A stretch of 64,000 bases of DNA, from NCBI GenBank assembly GCA_918807975.1, contig OU964921.1:15161498-15225497 (forward strand), in the 5' to 3' direction. The notes beneath the pieces were generated by a model that was given only the letters and a program-made list of their open reading frames with translations, did no database searches and was not told the DNA's origin. Shown in pieces: positions 11,877 to 24,508 of the stretch; the stretch's first letter is position 1, and every line of letters begins with the position of its first letter. A program made the translations under genes and the position numbers. Source of the stretch: Aplidium turbinatum. Lineage: Eukaryota > Chordata > Ascidiacea > Aplousobranchia > Polyclinidae.

Positions 11877-12700
11877 TTGGGACATGTGCTGATTTTGAAG
11901 CCTTTGGCACTTATGGAGCAATTTAGTATCACGTTGCAAGGAGAAAAGCTTGACATTGACTCTTGTGAAGAGCTGTTTCAGACCCTGAAAATCACTCTAG
12001 AAAAATATCGTGATTTAAAGTTTGAGAACAATTACAAAAATGCAGTTTCACTTCCGGAAAAAATTTGCTGCTAATTTTATCACGCCTTTGCAAGCACCAC
12101 GGCAAAGAAGAGTTCAAAGATTGGGTGGAGGCTCGATAGCAGCTACTGCAGACACTCAACTGCATTATAAAATACTTTACAATCAGTTCATGGACCGAGT
12201 GACCGAACTCTGAACCGACCGAACAGTTTGAAAGTAGCCTGAATTCCGATTCGGCAAAGTATAAAGAACTTGCACGAATTTTCAAGACCGGCTTAGTTCC
12301 TGAAATGGTCATAATTTATCCAGAGCTGAATAGACAATCGATGAGTTATCAAATTGATTCATTCAGAAAGGCAACAGGAGCAAAATCTCTGTACGATGCT
12401 AAAAGAGCTTACCAGGCATTGTCCTTGGAAAAACCTCTCTATTCTCAAATACTTCAGCTGATTAAGATCCTCTTAATTTGGCCGGTAAGCTCTGCTGCTT
12501 GTGAGAGGTCGTTTTCCAATCTTTGTAGATTGAAAACCTGACTGAGAAATACTTTGGGACAAGAAGAGTTAAATGCTAGCATTGTTTGCAACATTCACCA
12601 AAATAATCTTGATGACATCAGCATAAATGACAGTGCTAATGAGTTTTCAATGCGCACTACCATAAGACGCAATATGTTCGGTTGTAACAAGTTCTTGTGA
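11877..12700 (+). pseudogene. hAT transposase C-terminal part, broken
   Basis: Open pieces at 11877-12074 and 12305-12541 carry the hAT C-terminal dimerisation signature (WPVSSAACERSFSNLCRLKT), followed, past an in-frame TGA at 12539-12541, by LRNTLGQEELNA. This is the usual order of the hAT_C domain. The pieces are in different frames with stops between them, and the RNase-H core is not seen. Non-functional. Confidence 0.75.
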
Positions 12701-12887
12701 TGTGTTTGAAAGTTATTATTTTTGTCGTAAATTTGCAGATGTTCTTCGGTAGCTTCGGTTGTTTTCAGTCTCCTGCGACTAGTGACTTTGTCCTATGGTC
12801 CTTTAGTAGTTTTGTAGTGATTCTAGTGAAGGAGGGGGCAAGAAGAAAAGTATAACTTCTGTTTTTTTGAAAAAACTAAGTATTCAT

Positions 12888-12930
12888 TGAAAGGTCATAG
12901 GTTCGAATCCCGCTAGAGGTGAGCTACCAA
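12888..12930 (+). repeat. tRNA-like B-box fragment
   Basis: GGTTCGAATCCCGC fits the tRNA T-arm/B-box consensus, but no D-arm/A-box or acceptor pairing is found around it. Taken as a tRNA-derived SINE fragment inside the hAT, not a gene. Confidence 0.35.
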
Positions 12931-13198
12931 TTTTTCTTTGCTTGTTTCTTCATTTTGCAGCAGTCATTCACAAGACCACTGGTATCACTTTTATCTCCAT
13001 GATTTCTTATCTGTATATTGTACTGTTATCAGCTAATTTACCGAGGTCTGGTGATTGTTTAATAAACTTAATAGGCTACCGGTAGGCTACCACTAAAATT
13101 GTGTACAAAATATGCATCCCCCAATTTTCAAAATCGTCTAAAATTTGATAAAATTTTGATTTATCCCCCCCAATCCTCAACTAACTTCGGCACCACTG

Positions 13199-13952
13199 CT
13201 GGTACCTGTTGAAAAACTCACTTCCTTACAATTGAGGCCCACAGCCGAGAAACCGACCCTTTTCCCACGTTCTCTAGCGCTTCTCTCTCAACTCGTCAAC
13301 TCTCAACTCGTCAACGCCACCTAGTGATATGACGTCAGTTGGAGTCGAACTTAGTGGAGACCAAACTAGCCGAGATAGGCTTGGTTGCGAGTGAATGCGC
13401 AAATTTATAAGGCATCCATAATGAAGACGCATCTTTCAGCCTGCATTATACAAATTTAGTTGTTCATGCCTGTGTGCCAGGAGTGGTTTTGCGAAGCCCA
13501 TCGCCGAAGGCTAGTTTCGTAAAATACAACAGCCAAACTTGGTTATACTGAAAACATTTTGTATTGTATTGTAGGACATAGTACAGTCGACTATAATGCG
13601 ATAACGCTTTAGCATTCATTGGGACTGTCTTCGGCAGTGTTGACATCTAGGTTTTTTTAATATAATCTAGAGATGAAGCTAAACAAAAAAGACCAGAATA
13701 AACCAAATTGAAGCAGAAATAAACTAAAAGAATAAACCAACATACAATACTGATGACAAATCGCATTACGAGACACAAATCGAAAACAAACCTAAAAAAC
13801 ACACCAAATCGAAAAAAATAAACCAAACGGTTGCAAATGAACCAGATTTGGTTTTAAAAAGACTAAAATGGTAACACTGGTCTTCGGAACCCAGCATAAC
13901 CTTCATCGTCGCTGGGTAGGCTACTTTCTGCGGATGAAAGAGACAATGCAGG
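13199..13952. other. No gene recognised
   Basis: Flank between a hAT and the BEL element. A short ACTCGTCAAC duplication lies at 13289-13314. No exon is supported. Confidence 0.5.
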
Positions 13953-14525
13953 TGGACACAACGGTAAACCATAATTTCTTCGTGGGAAAATTGTAACATA
14001 AGATTCCCGGATCCGTTCGTCTGTAGCCTATGTAATGACCGAAAGAAACACTCTTCTGAAAACGTCTATTCAAGAATTGTATTTCTGTAAAAATAGCCTC
14101 AAAGCTGTCGAAATTGGGACGCAATACGATACGCCACTAAAACTTGTCACTATAATACAAATTACTGAGATAAAGACGGAAATTTCGTCCAGCTGGCAAG
14201 CACTAAGCAAAACAGTTAAATATGCGACCAACCTTTCAAGCAACAATTTTAAAATGACGAAAATAGATTGCAATCTTCCAAACGCACGTAACCATCTTAT
14301 GTGACGTAATAATGATAAGCATTATGAAGCTATTCCAGCACCTGTTAAGTTTGGCTTACACCATATCTCGTAATTCAAGATTTAACGATGATGTAATGTT
14401 TCAACATGTGTGACAAAGGTGATGCAATCTTTGCTTATTTCTAGCAATAGTCCATATGACGTAAGACGTCAGGTTTAGTAGACAACGGTTCTATGTGACG
14501 TTTGATTTAAAAATTGTCCGTAACA
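13953..14525 (-). repeat. BEL/Pao 3' LTR
   Basis: Near-identical to 23056-23627. In element sense it starts TGTTACGG. A diverged solo relative lies at 32532-33051. Confidence 0.9.
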
Positions 14526-17185
14526 TAGCGCACCCTAGTTATGACAGTCTAACATGGCAAAACTAAAAAAGAATTTAAGGACAATTTTGAGCCAATAAAT
14601 AAAAACACACGATACACAAATTGTTTGAATCACTCACGTTTAAGTTAATACGCAAATACAAAGAGCATGCAAAGAATGAACAACAATAAGAATAATACGC
14701 GACGATACATGAAATTGGTACCATAGGTACACGCTAAAATGACGCTATATACAATGGTTGCAATAATAACCGACTGTTCTGGGCTCAGACAAGGGTCGAC
14801 CACCGCAGACAGAACCAGGCTCAAACCCTAACACTTAGGTGTTCTTTACGGCGGCGAGGCACGAAATATCCCTCAACACGTAGTCTACTTTCACTTCCCC
14901 CGTACTGTCATCATAGTTGCAAACGGCAACTTTAGCTCTCCGAACCACAAGCTTCCCTTTCCTAATTTGTTGGACTACCTCATGCACCCTCTCACGTTTA
15001 CCAATGTCTTGGAGAGAGCCCACCACTACAAGTTGACCAGGCTCCAAATTCTCGGCCATTTTTAACCATTTTTTCCGGCCCTGAAGCCCTGGCAAGTAAA
15101 AATCGATCCATTTACTCCAAAACTGCTGAGAAAGTGATAAATTGAACCGATAATCCCTTTTTAGTTGGTCACGATCATGTGGTTGCCCGACAGCACAGTA
15201 TGGGTCTAAATATGGGGTCAAAAGTGAGGCAGGGGTGATGACAGTAAAATCCCTAGGATCGTCACTCAAAGGTACCAAAGGGCGTTCGTTCACGATCCGA
15301 ACGGCACTGCTCGTGTACGTAAGCAGTTCAATGAAACTGGGCTTACGTATTGAAGCGTCCAAAATGTGAAAAAAGTATTTAATCACATCGGCCATGAAAC
15401 CAAATCTATTAAGCCGAAATCTAGCCAAAAGATATGCCAGAGGGTTTAACAAATCAGGGCACGAAAACATTACATCATTAACACAAGTTCCTCGGAATTC
15501 AGACTTGCCATCGTAAATAATGTGCTTTTTTAATTGTGACGTCACAAAGTAAGGTAAATACCATTCAAATCTCTTTACATTTCCTGCTTCACCAGCACGC
15601 TCGATATAACCATTAGATTTAAGATCTTTCGTGGTGTCAGTAAGGAAATCACGAAGTTCAGATTGTTTTAAAGCCTTCTTCCTTAAAGCAGCAGCTCTAT
15701 CTGACGCCAACACAAAATTTTTAGGTAGATCAATGTCTTCCTTCAACGGTACAGGTATCTCAAATCGACCATCTTTCAACTTACTATTCGGTTCAACAAG
15801 TTCTCTAGCCACAATGTCATTGGGAGACAATTCACAGGTTTCATTTTGAAACGTCAAATCCTGAATGACTTTGTTCAGGTCTGCTATTTCCATATCACGA
15901 GACTCAATTTTACGCTGAAAGCTAGAGATGACATCCGACTCTGAAGACGTCTGCACTCTGCACACGTTAGCAACGCTTTCATCTAAGGGTGACTTACCAC
16001 TACAAGCCAACCAACCGAGAGGAGTGAGTAAAGCATGTGGTTCATTGCGATTTTCACCAACACGCTCTTCTTTAGCCCACATCAAATAAGCGTTGTCGTT
16101 ACCAATCAGTACATCTACAATACTACAATCATTCAAATGAAACATATTCACGTCATGAAAATGACGGAAACCACTTAAATTCTGCTTATGCGGTAAAGTT
16201 TTAACATCGTCAGCCCAAGCTGGGTGAACAACCAAGGATACATCACAAAACAATTCATCTGTCTCTAACGACTGGATGTTGAGTTTAACAAGGTCAGCAC
16301 AAGTAGCTTTCTGACCAACCAGAGTATCCATTTTAAACGACGCTTTATCATACGGTTTAGGGCCAAGTTCGCACACCAGATCACTTGAAACAAATGTCAA
16401 CTGTGAACCAGGATCATGCTGACAATACACCAACTTCGATTTGCCAGTCATTGGATTCAAAACACGAGCAGCAGTAACGCGGTTAAAAGCTGCTTTAACA
16501 TTTCCAATCTTAACATTACGCACAAGAACTCTGGCATCAGCATCATCTTTGCCGATCGAATCCAGAGAATCACGTGACGTCACATAAAAATCATGCAGAA
16601 GAAAAAAGTGTTTCCTATCGTTGTTAGGCCCACATTGACGACAGTTGTTTGCATGATTACAGTCTTTAACCATATGCTGGGGCAAACAATTCAAACATTT
16701 GCCAGCTTTCACAATAACATCTCTCCGATCTTTAGCTGTCAAGCGCAAAAAATCTTTACAATTAGACAAAAAATGATATTCAACTTGACAACGTGACGAA
16801 CAATAAATACATGTCGGTAGGTCTCTTCGTCTGGCCACATCACCGCGCGGTGCGCCAACAGCAGTCGAATACTGCGAACTCCCTGACATGACATTATCAT
16901 GGGGTTTCACCGACGTCTGCCTAACCGGACATGAAGGCAATTTTCCTTTGACAAACTTTTTAAATTGCTGCGACTCACCAGAATCGCCCATTAGCATAAT
17001 ACTAAAATCAGTCGACTTGCGCGTTTCCTCCCGTACTACAAATTCGAACAAACTCTGAAAAGTAGGCTCATCAGTGCTACCATACTGATCACCTAAAAAG
17101 TCAAGATAGCGTTGTTTAGCGTCAAACGGACTCATGTTGCCAACCTCCTCGTGGTGAGTCCTGGTAATTCAAATTATTGAAGCGA

Positions 17186-17893
17186 ATGGCAACAATCAGA
17201 GACCGCAACTCACAGGGCACCTGGGGTGGTAAAAGGATAAACCCTCGGCCCCAGTGTCCAATGAGAGAAATTCATCTTCCTGTCGGAGTAACAATCTTGC
17301 AGCTAAACGTTGAAGGCCTTACCAAAGCCAAATGCGACATGTTGGAACATCTCACACAAAAGCATAACGTGACAGCATTACTCCTGCAAGAAACCCACAC
17401 CACCAAAGTATCGAAGTCAAAGATCAGTGGATATACCCTGGCAGCATGTACCAATAGCAATATTTATGGAATAGCCACATATGTAAAGAACTCTGCCAAG
17501 TGGATACCGATTGCTTCATCCAACCCTGACTGTGAAGTTGAATGGACAGCCACTGAAATCGAAGGCACAGCTGTGATGAACGTGTATAAACCACCAAATA
17601 CACGTCTGCAAGCTAACTCCATTCTCGCCTTTGCTCCACCATGCATATATGCCGGAGACTTCAATTCCCACAGCACAACCTGGGGCTACCGTTACTCAAA
17701 TGCAGACGGCATAGGGCTTGAATCATGGGCAGCTGTCACTGGTATCCAATTAATGTTCAACCCAAAACAACCAGACAGTTTTTTGTCAGGAAGATGGAAA
17801 ACAACAACCAATCCAGATCTGGCCTTTGCCAACCTAAAAGAAACTTTACCAAACCGTACCATCCTTAGCCCCTTTCCTAAGTCCCAACATTGA
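17186..17893 (+). pseudogene. LINE APE-type endonuclease domain
   Basis: The ATG at 17186 is the first one after the element start. Motifs in order are LNVEGL, QETH, GDFNSHSTTWGY and NPDLAF, the metal and phosphate ligands of AP-endonuclease-like LINE nucleases. The frame stops at TGA 17891-17893. The last catalytic motif, normally SDH, reads NIDHRSS in the +1 frame at about 17880-17910. The reverse transcriptase frame then resumes in frame with the start, so two compensating frameshifts are likely. The copy is probably inactive. Confidence 0.85.
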
Positions 17894-17944
17894 CCATCGC
17901 TCATCACCCCTGAAAACCCATTCAACCCAGTCCCAAGCAAACCT

Positions 17945-20242
17945 GTGAAGAGGTGGAATTTTCGCAAGGCAAACTGGACCAAGTTCACACTCCTGGTTAA
18001 AAAGAAAACCCGGCACCTCCCAGAACCAACTTCTGATGGGCTGGAGAAGTCTTATAAAGCCTTCTGCAAAACCTTGCTAGTGGCAGCAAAGAAGTCCATC
18101 CCCCGTGGATTCCGTCGTCACTTTATACCATCATGGGACGAAGAATGCAACAAACGCTATGATGCGTTCCTGGCCTCAAAAACCAGTGAAGAGACATCCA
18201 TGACTGCCACTGATCTGTTGAAACACCTCAACATGAAACGTAAGCAGCGTTGGGAAGATACAGTGCAAGACATTGACTTCACCCACTCAAGCAGAGCTGC
18301 ATGGAAAACCTTCAATTGCCTTACAGGCCGCACCTCCAATCCTAAACGATGCCCTGTAACCGCTAACGCCATAGCACAACAGCTCCTAGCCAATGGCAAA
18401 TGCAAAGTGGCAAACAAGAAGCACGCCCTTGCAGTAAAGCAGGAATGCAGCAGGCTCTGGAACGCCCCAAGCGCAGATGGCCATCTGTCAGCCCCCTTCA
18501 GCACCAGAGAACTTGCGTCTGCCATCAAACAAGTTAAAAGCGGGAAAGCACAAGGGCCCGATAACATCCCTCCAGAATTCTTGAGGCACTGTGGCTCCAA
18601 ATGTCTGGCATGGTTGAAAAGGTTCTATTCTGCTTGCCTGACCATCCAGGCCATACCTAAAATCTGGCGAAAAGCAACTGTAGTGGCAGTACCTAAACCA
18701 AATAAGCCAGCTGATGATCTCAAGAGCTATCGCCCAATATCACTACTCTGCGTCCCATACAAGATCCTGGAACGGCTCCTGCTAACTAGACTCGAGCCAG
18801 TTGTTGATCCCCAGCTACCAAAAGAACAAGCTGGATTTTGGCATGGACGCTGTACGACTCATCAAGCAGTCAAGCTGACCGAGGATATTGAGGAAAGTTT
18901 CGAGAAGGGCAACAAAGCAGGAGTAATCTTGGTGGACCTCACTGCTGCCTATGACACATTGTGGCACCAAGGGCTAACTCTAAAGCTCCTCCGCATGATC
19001 CCAGACAAAAAGGTAGTGCGATTTCTCGCAAATATTCTTGCAAATCGGACCTTTTTGCTTAAGACGAGTGACGGGCAGTGCAGCCGGCCCCGCCGCTTAA
19101 AAAACGGTGTTCCGCAAGGATCATGCTTATCACCCCTACTATTTAACATCTACATTAGTGACATGCCAGAGACTACGTCACGCCAGTACGGCTATGCTGA
19201 TGATCTGGCACTACTCAATTCTGACAAGTCCTGGCATGTGGTAGAGGAAGCACTTACAGATGATATGGCCCAAATTGCAGACTACCTGAAGGTGTGGATG
19301 TTGAAACTGAGCCTGGCAAAGACCACCGTCACACCTTTTCACCTTTGCAACATGGAATCTATGCGCCAATTGTCAGTTTCTCTGAACGGAAACCCACTCC
19401 CACACAATCCGTGTCCCACCTACCTAGGAGTGAAGCTCGACCGACAATTAACCTACAAACACCATGCTGAAGCCCTTCATGCTAAGCTATCAGCACGCAA
19501 CAACTTGCTGAGATGCCTAGCTGGAACATCCTGGGGTGCTAGTACATCCACACTCCGTACAAGTGCTCTTGCACTTGTTTACAGCACCTCCGAATATGCT
19601 TCCCCCACTTGGTGCCGCAGCGTACACACTTCCAAAATTGACACTGCCCTCAACACCACCATGAGAATAATCACCGGTTGCCTGCTTCCAACTCCCACTG
19701 ACTTTCTGTCGGTACTATCAGGCAATGCCCCAAGTAGACTTCGTAGGGAAAACCACGTACGTAGTCTGGTCTTACAAGCTATGTCAAGGGATGACCACCT
19801 CCTCAACCAGATTGTCCTGAACTCGCACTCCCAAAAGCCCCAGCGCTTGAAATCTCGACGCCCGTTCTCCCGACATGCTGCAGCTATCTGCAAATCCAAT
19901 TTCCACATTTCCGAAGTTTGGAACAGTGAATGGAGAGAAGTTGCGAGACCAACCCAATTCACAGTCCCTCCCAATACCAACACACCACCTGGAGCAGAAC
20001 TACCCCGGAAGGAATGGGTGAAGCTCAATCGCCTGCGGACTGGAGTGGGCCGTTTCAGCAGCAACATGTTCCAGTGGGGCCTCGCCGATTCACCATCTTG
20101 TGCGTGTGGCTCAGATTTTCAAACTGCACACCACATTATCTACCAATGTCCTGTATATCGACCACAAGATAGACATGTGGACCTAACAACGCTCGATGAA
20201 TACACAATCCATTGGCTGCTGCGCCTGGATGTAACAACATGA
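17945..20242 (+). pseudogene. LINE reverse transcriptase domain
   Basis: A long open frame of about 765 codons in the same frame as the endonuclease. It has KAQGPDNIPPEFL, SYRPISLL, DLTAAYDTLWH, GVPQGSCLSPLLFNIY and the catalytic YADD box (19193-19204). Near the end is the cluster C-x-C-x7-H-x4-C (20101-20152). It lacks its own initiator and is cut off from the endonuclease by the stop and shifts upstream, so it is listed as a broken part of one ORF. Confidence 0.9.
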
Positions 20243-20622
20243 TCTGTGGCGGCCTCAAACGCAAGAAGAAGAAGAAGCGTCAAACGGGAGTCGCTTAGCC
20301 AAATCCAAAACAAAACGTCCTTCCAATTTATCGCGCTGACCATAAGCTTGCGCGTAAAGCAGACACTGCGGCAATTTATCTTTAAACTCTTTCAAATCAC
20401 TAGAAGAGATCGAAGTCAATTTGCTACCATAGCGATACTTTCTAATTTCTGGTTCGGCGAAAAGACCTCCACGAACTCCAAAACGTTGGGACAAGCGATC
20501 TAACGACATTTCTATCCTGTCTTCCTCTGACAAGCCAGGAGTGTCAGAAACCAAATTAGCAATCGTTTGTGCAGCTGTTCTAACACAAGCTGCTTGTAAC
20601 AAAGTCAAAGGAGTCCCTTTAA

Positions 20623-21214
20623 CCCTTTAAAGGTTGGGGGGGCTGTCAATTCAACTTTTTTGTATCAACAGTTGTATCTCTAAAACCACTGAGGCTGCGA
20701 CTACGAGATTTCTTGACTTTTCCTAACTTTTATTCACCTCTATTGAGCTGAAATTTTGAGCGAATAAAGATTATAAATTGAGAGATATAAGGCATTTCTC
20801 AGCACATCCTCTGAAATATTTCATATTCTATTGTTCAAAATTTTTCCACCAGCTGGATGAAAGCAATTAATTTGGCCCATGTCTCGTTAATCAAATGATT
20901 TAAATTGAGATTATGTAAAAAAAATTTAATCACAACATTGCAATGCATGTTTTTCATTACTCTATCAAAAAATACCAAATAATTCAAACGTCATAAGTCA
21001 CATCAACATTTCAACATATATAAGCAGTTCTAAAATTTACATAGTTTTAATTTTCGGATATGCTCTGCGTGAATAGTTTTACAAAGTGAATCCCAAATTT
21101 TGAAACCGTGCCTTAAAAAATAACAGAGATATCACTCCTAAAGCATAAGAAGAATCGACAGCCCTCCCCCCCCCCCAAACTGAGCAAGACTCCAGGAGCC
21201 CAACCGCCTAAGGG
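20623..21214. mobile_element. TTAA-flanked non-autonomous element (piggyBac-like)
   Basis: Flanked by TTAA (20619-20622 and 21215-21218). The ends CCCTTTAAAGGTTGGG and (reverse complement of the right end) CCCTTAGGCGGTTGGG are imperfect inverted repeats next to G- or C-rich tracts. No frame of note. It sits in the gag region of the BEL element and is therefore younger than it. Confidence 0.7.
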
Positions 21215-23055
21215 TTAAAGGGCGAAGCTGCCATCAAGGCCGTAATAAGATTTTTAAAGAAGATAAATGGCATATTATCATCGTAACCAATCAAGGCCGC
21301 CTTATCGAAAAAAGTCCTACTATTTTAGTATTCAAAAAAGCAATCCTGCCGTTGAGAACTCGATTTAGCGGGAGAAGACAAGCTATATCCCTTAAGGGGC
21401 TGAGTGGGCTCAGTCACATGCACAACCCGATCACGATCCTCACAAACGTTAAAATCAGTAGACGCGATACGCCTCTCACAATCACGCAAATTACGTGTAG
21501 CAGGGCGATCAAAAACTAACGGCGCAGAAAACTGTGAAGAGGGCAAAACATTACTTCTGATGGCGGCCCCGTGACCTGTACGCTCTGGGGGCGGAGTTAG
21601 GTTATAATTCGCAGGCCTTGGCTCTAAGCCTTCGGAAGACCTTTAGCCGCGGCCCCGAGACCTCCTGAAACAGCTTGAAAACATGTGGATTGTACTGGTC
21701 CACTTACGGATTGAACGGGCGTCTGGAAAAGGTTATCTAAATTAAACCGCGAATGATGTTCACTTCTGGAATGCCTAGAAAATCCCTTCTTAGAGCTACG
21801 CCGGGAGCCCACCTCTGATCGATATTCAGCTAAAACTACCTCTTTACGTTGTTTAGCCCTCAACAGAGCGTCTTTGAATGCAAACTCAGCAGCTCTCGCT
21901 TCGGTCTCAGCTCTCGCGGCGGTCTCTGCTCTTACGGCCTCAGCAGCTCTCGCGGCAGCCTCAGCTTGTATAGCCTCAGCTCTCGCGATGGCCTCAGCAG
22001 CTCTTGCTTCGGCCTCAGCTTGTATCTGGAGCTCCTCTCGTCTTAGCTGTAGGTTAATTTGTGCAACTATCCGAGACGAACTCTTAGACATCCTAGTGCT
22101 TACATTTGAGGCGCTATCCTCAGGATGTATGTCAGCATCCAACATATCTGAGAACTCACTTACTTTTTGTTCGAAGTTATTTTTTAACGATGTAAATTCG
22201 GGATCTACCCTATCACAAAGCTCCGCCAAAATTGCAGAGTCGAAAATTTTACTCAAAAGTGCATGGAAATGCCGTAATTCCTCTTCTAAAGTAAATACGT
22301 TAGATCGAAAAATTAACAATTCCTGCTTATCACTCAAAAAACCTAGGGCTACAGAAAGTTCCCCAATTTGAGTCAAAATATCCCGTCTAAGATGCCGGGC
22401 CTCTCAAACTGACTTAGCCTCATCGTTACTGGGTCCCTCCCCAAAATGGCCTGCCCGACCGCAAAGAACATCATCAGGCTTAAACTCAGTCGAGTCGACG
22501 GCGGTCGAGTCCCTGTCGCCACCGAGTGTAGACATATTAAATGTTGGGGCTAAACTAACAATTAAAAAATTAAGTTACACAAACACACAAAATATTACAG
22601 TGGTTATAAAAAACTTAACTGCAAAGAGCGTAAAAATACAAAAAGAATTTAAATGCACAATACCGTAGTTGTACGGGTATATGAAGTCCTACCACTTCTG
22701 GAGACTTCCAATCTAGGCTATTGAAAGTTTCACAAAACTTGCTTGGATTCGTCCACTTGAATCTTCAAGCACAGATCGATTGTCTTTAATCTTTTTTCTT
22801 GCCAATGACTGTCAATGTTGTTTTTCTTGATAACCAACAAAGAAACGTCTTTAATTTTCAGCTTGAAGTTCTTCAGTACCAACTGAGAAGAAACGTCTTT
22901 AATTTTCTTTTGTGCTTCTGTCCCAACTGACAACAACACGTCTTTATTATTTCTTGTGCTTCTGTAGCCCACCAACCAACAACAAACCGTCTTTATTATT
23001 TCTGTGCTTTAAGTTCTTCTTGGCCTACCAACTAACAAACCACGTCTATTATTTA

Positions 23056-23627
23056 TGGTCACAACGGTAAACCATAATCTCTTCGTGGGAAAATTGTAAC
23101 ATAAGATTCCCGGATCCGTTCGTCTGTAGCCTATGTAATGACCGAAAGAAACACTCTTCTGAAAACGTCTATTCAAGAATTGTATTTCTGTAAAAATAGC
23201 CTCAAAGCTGTCGAAATTGGGACGCAACACGATACGCCACTAAAACTTGTCACTACAATACAGATTATTGAGATAAAACGGAAATTTCGTCCAGCTGGCA
23301 AGCACTAAGCAAAACAGTTAAATATGCGACCAACCTTTCAAGCAACAATTTTAAAATGACGAGAATAAATTGCAATCTTCCAAACGCACGTAACCATCTT
23401 ATGTGACGTAATAATGATAAGCATTATGAAGCTATTCCAGCACCTGTTAAGTTTGGCTTACACCATATCTCGTAATTCAAGATTTAACGATGATGTAATG
23501 TTTCAACATGTGTGACAAAGGTGATGCAATCTTTGCTTATTTCTAGCAATAGTCCATATGACGTAAGACGTCAGGTTCAGTAGACAATGGTTCTATGTGA
23601 CGTTTGATTTAAAAATTGTCCGTAACA
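23056..23627 (-). repeat. BEL/Pao 5' LTR
   Basis: Partner of 13953-14525, bounded by the right-hand GCAGG target duplication. Confidence 0.9.
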
Positions 23628-23632
23628 GCAGG

Positions 23633-23807
23633 ATGGCAGCACGACTCTGTTCGACTTGCCCAGAACTTCTCCATCCAACAGCCACTCTAGCACGTGCCTA
23701 TATAAGCTACCAGCTTGAATTGCCCGGGAGATATAACAGCTTCGTTTAATAAAGAATGGAACAATTACGCAACCAGCTCTTGAAAGGCTGTTGAACAGTA
23801 AACAAGC
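23633..23807. other. Flank with TATA-like and AATAAA words
   Basis: CTATATAAGC and TTTAATAAAG occur 40-50 bp apart, as in a promoter/poly(A) block of an old LTR, but no partner copy is seen. Confidence 0.25.
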
Positions 23808-24361
23808 TCAAGTAAACTCACTCATTTGACAACTTTCCATCGCGTCCTCTGGGCTTGCCATCTTTTTCCCAATTCTTCCTATCAACCCTGAAGAAGGTTT
23901 GTAGGACTGCTGGATTGACCGTTCCATTAAAGTCGGCCAACACAGTGATGCAAAAGATGCTCTCCGCCATGCCGTTAAGCACCCTTGCACACTGCTCGAT
24001 TTCGTGGCAGCAAACACATTCCCCCGCATTCTCCGCTTTTGCATTCGATGATCTCTATCCAGCTTAGAAGCAGAAGCATCAGACGTAGCAGAAATGCATT
24101 TTATGGTGGGAACAGCAGATTTCTCCAGAATGTAACGTTTGCAAAATCCCATATTAAATTCAAAATATTTTTCAAAATCCTGCTTAAGAAAGTGATTTGA
24201 GCAGATAACACTGGTAGGGAAGGGTCCATTCCATTTGCGGACTTGATGTGAGCAAACTTGCACCACTTAATTCGCAAACGTTCATCGTTAGGGAAGGCAA
24301 AAAATGTCACCTTGGCACCAGAAACAAATTTTGTGTGATAGATAGAGAAAACTTTCACCAT
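23808..24361 (-). pseudogene. THAP-domain protein remnant
   Basis: The minus strand starts with MVKVFSIYHTKF and continues TFFAFPNDERLRIKWCKF, then in another frame SVICSNHFLKQDFE and AVPTI. This is the order of a THAP zinc finger (C2CH DNA-binding domain of P-element transposases and THAP proteins). The first two zinc cysteines of the family are not present (F and T stand there), and a frameshift near 24210 splits the domain. The 3' frame then runs on about 90 codons without recognised motifs. It may be a relic of a P-element-like transposase or of a THAP gene. Confidence 0.65.
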
Positions 24362-24508
24362 TTTAAATGTTTGGCTCAGAACTACAATAATCTAAGAAAC
24401 GAAGTTGCAAGAGAAATGTTTTGTTTTAAAAGTTTGTAAAGATATATTTGAACGAAAGACTTGAAGCTTACAAGAATGTTACATAACATTGGTTACGACG
24501 TACCGTAC

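Larger units (their letters stand above)
11573..13198 (+). mobile_element. hAT transposon, decayed
   Basis: The left end CAGTGATGCCGAAGTAGGGG and right end CTAACTTCGGCACCACTG form inverted termini, flanked by CCGGTACC / CTGGTACC (7 of 8 bases alike). The interior encodes hAT transposase remnants on the + strand. A CCCCCC-rich subterminal zone lies at both ends. Confidence 0.8.
17130..20275 (+). mobile_element. LINE (endonuclease + reverse transcriptase), near full length
   Basis: Inserted in the BEL element in the opposite direction and flanked by the 12-bp target duplication AGCGTCAAACGG (17118-17129, 20276-20287). About 3.15 kb, ending in an AAG-repeat tail instead of poly(A). It codes for an APE-type endonuclease and a reverse transcriptase. 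No ORF1 is seen. Its length, C-terminal Cys/His cluster and repeat tail fit an RTE- or jockey/I-related clade; I do not assign it more closely. Confidence 0.9.
13953..23627 (-). mobile_element. BEL/Pao LTR retrotransposon (fossil, broken)
   Basis: LTRs of about 573 bp (13953-14525) and 572 bp (23056-23627) differ at roughly ten sites by eye. The whole is flanked by the 5-bp duplication GCAGG (13948-13952, 23628-23632). The element reads on the minus strand. Parts recognised are a gag region with an Ala/Glu-rich coiled coil, CCHC-like knuckles, a DUF1758-type aspartic protease region, part of the reverse transcriptase and the C-terminal integrase region typical of Pao. A run of short tandem repeats lies at 22780-23050 next to the 5' LTR. 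It is broken, with several breaks, and carries two later insertions (LINE 17130-20275; TTAA element 20623-21214). The LTR likeness suggests a fairly young insertion. Confidence 0.9.

Noticed and set aside
18157-18600. Antisense open frames across the LINE (also 19579-20067)
   Set aside because: Shadows of the reverse transcriptase on the other strand.
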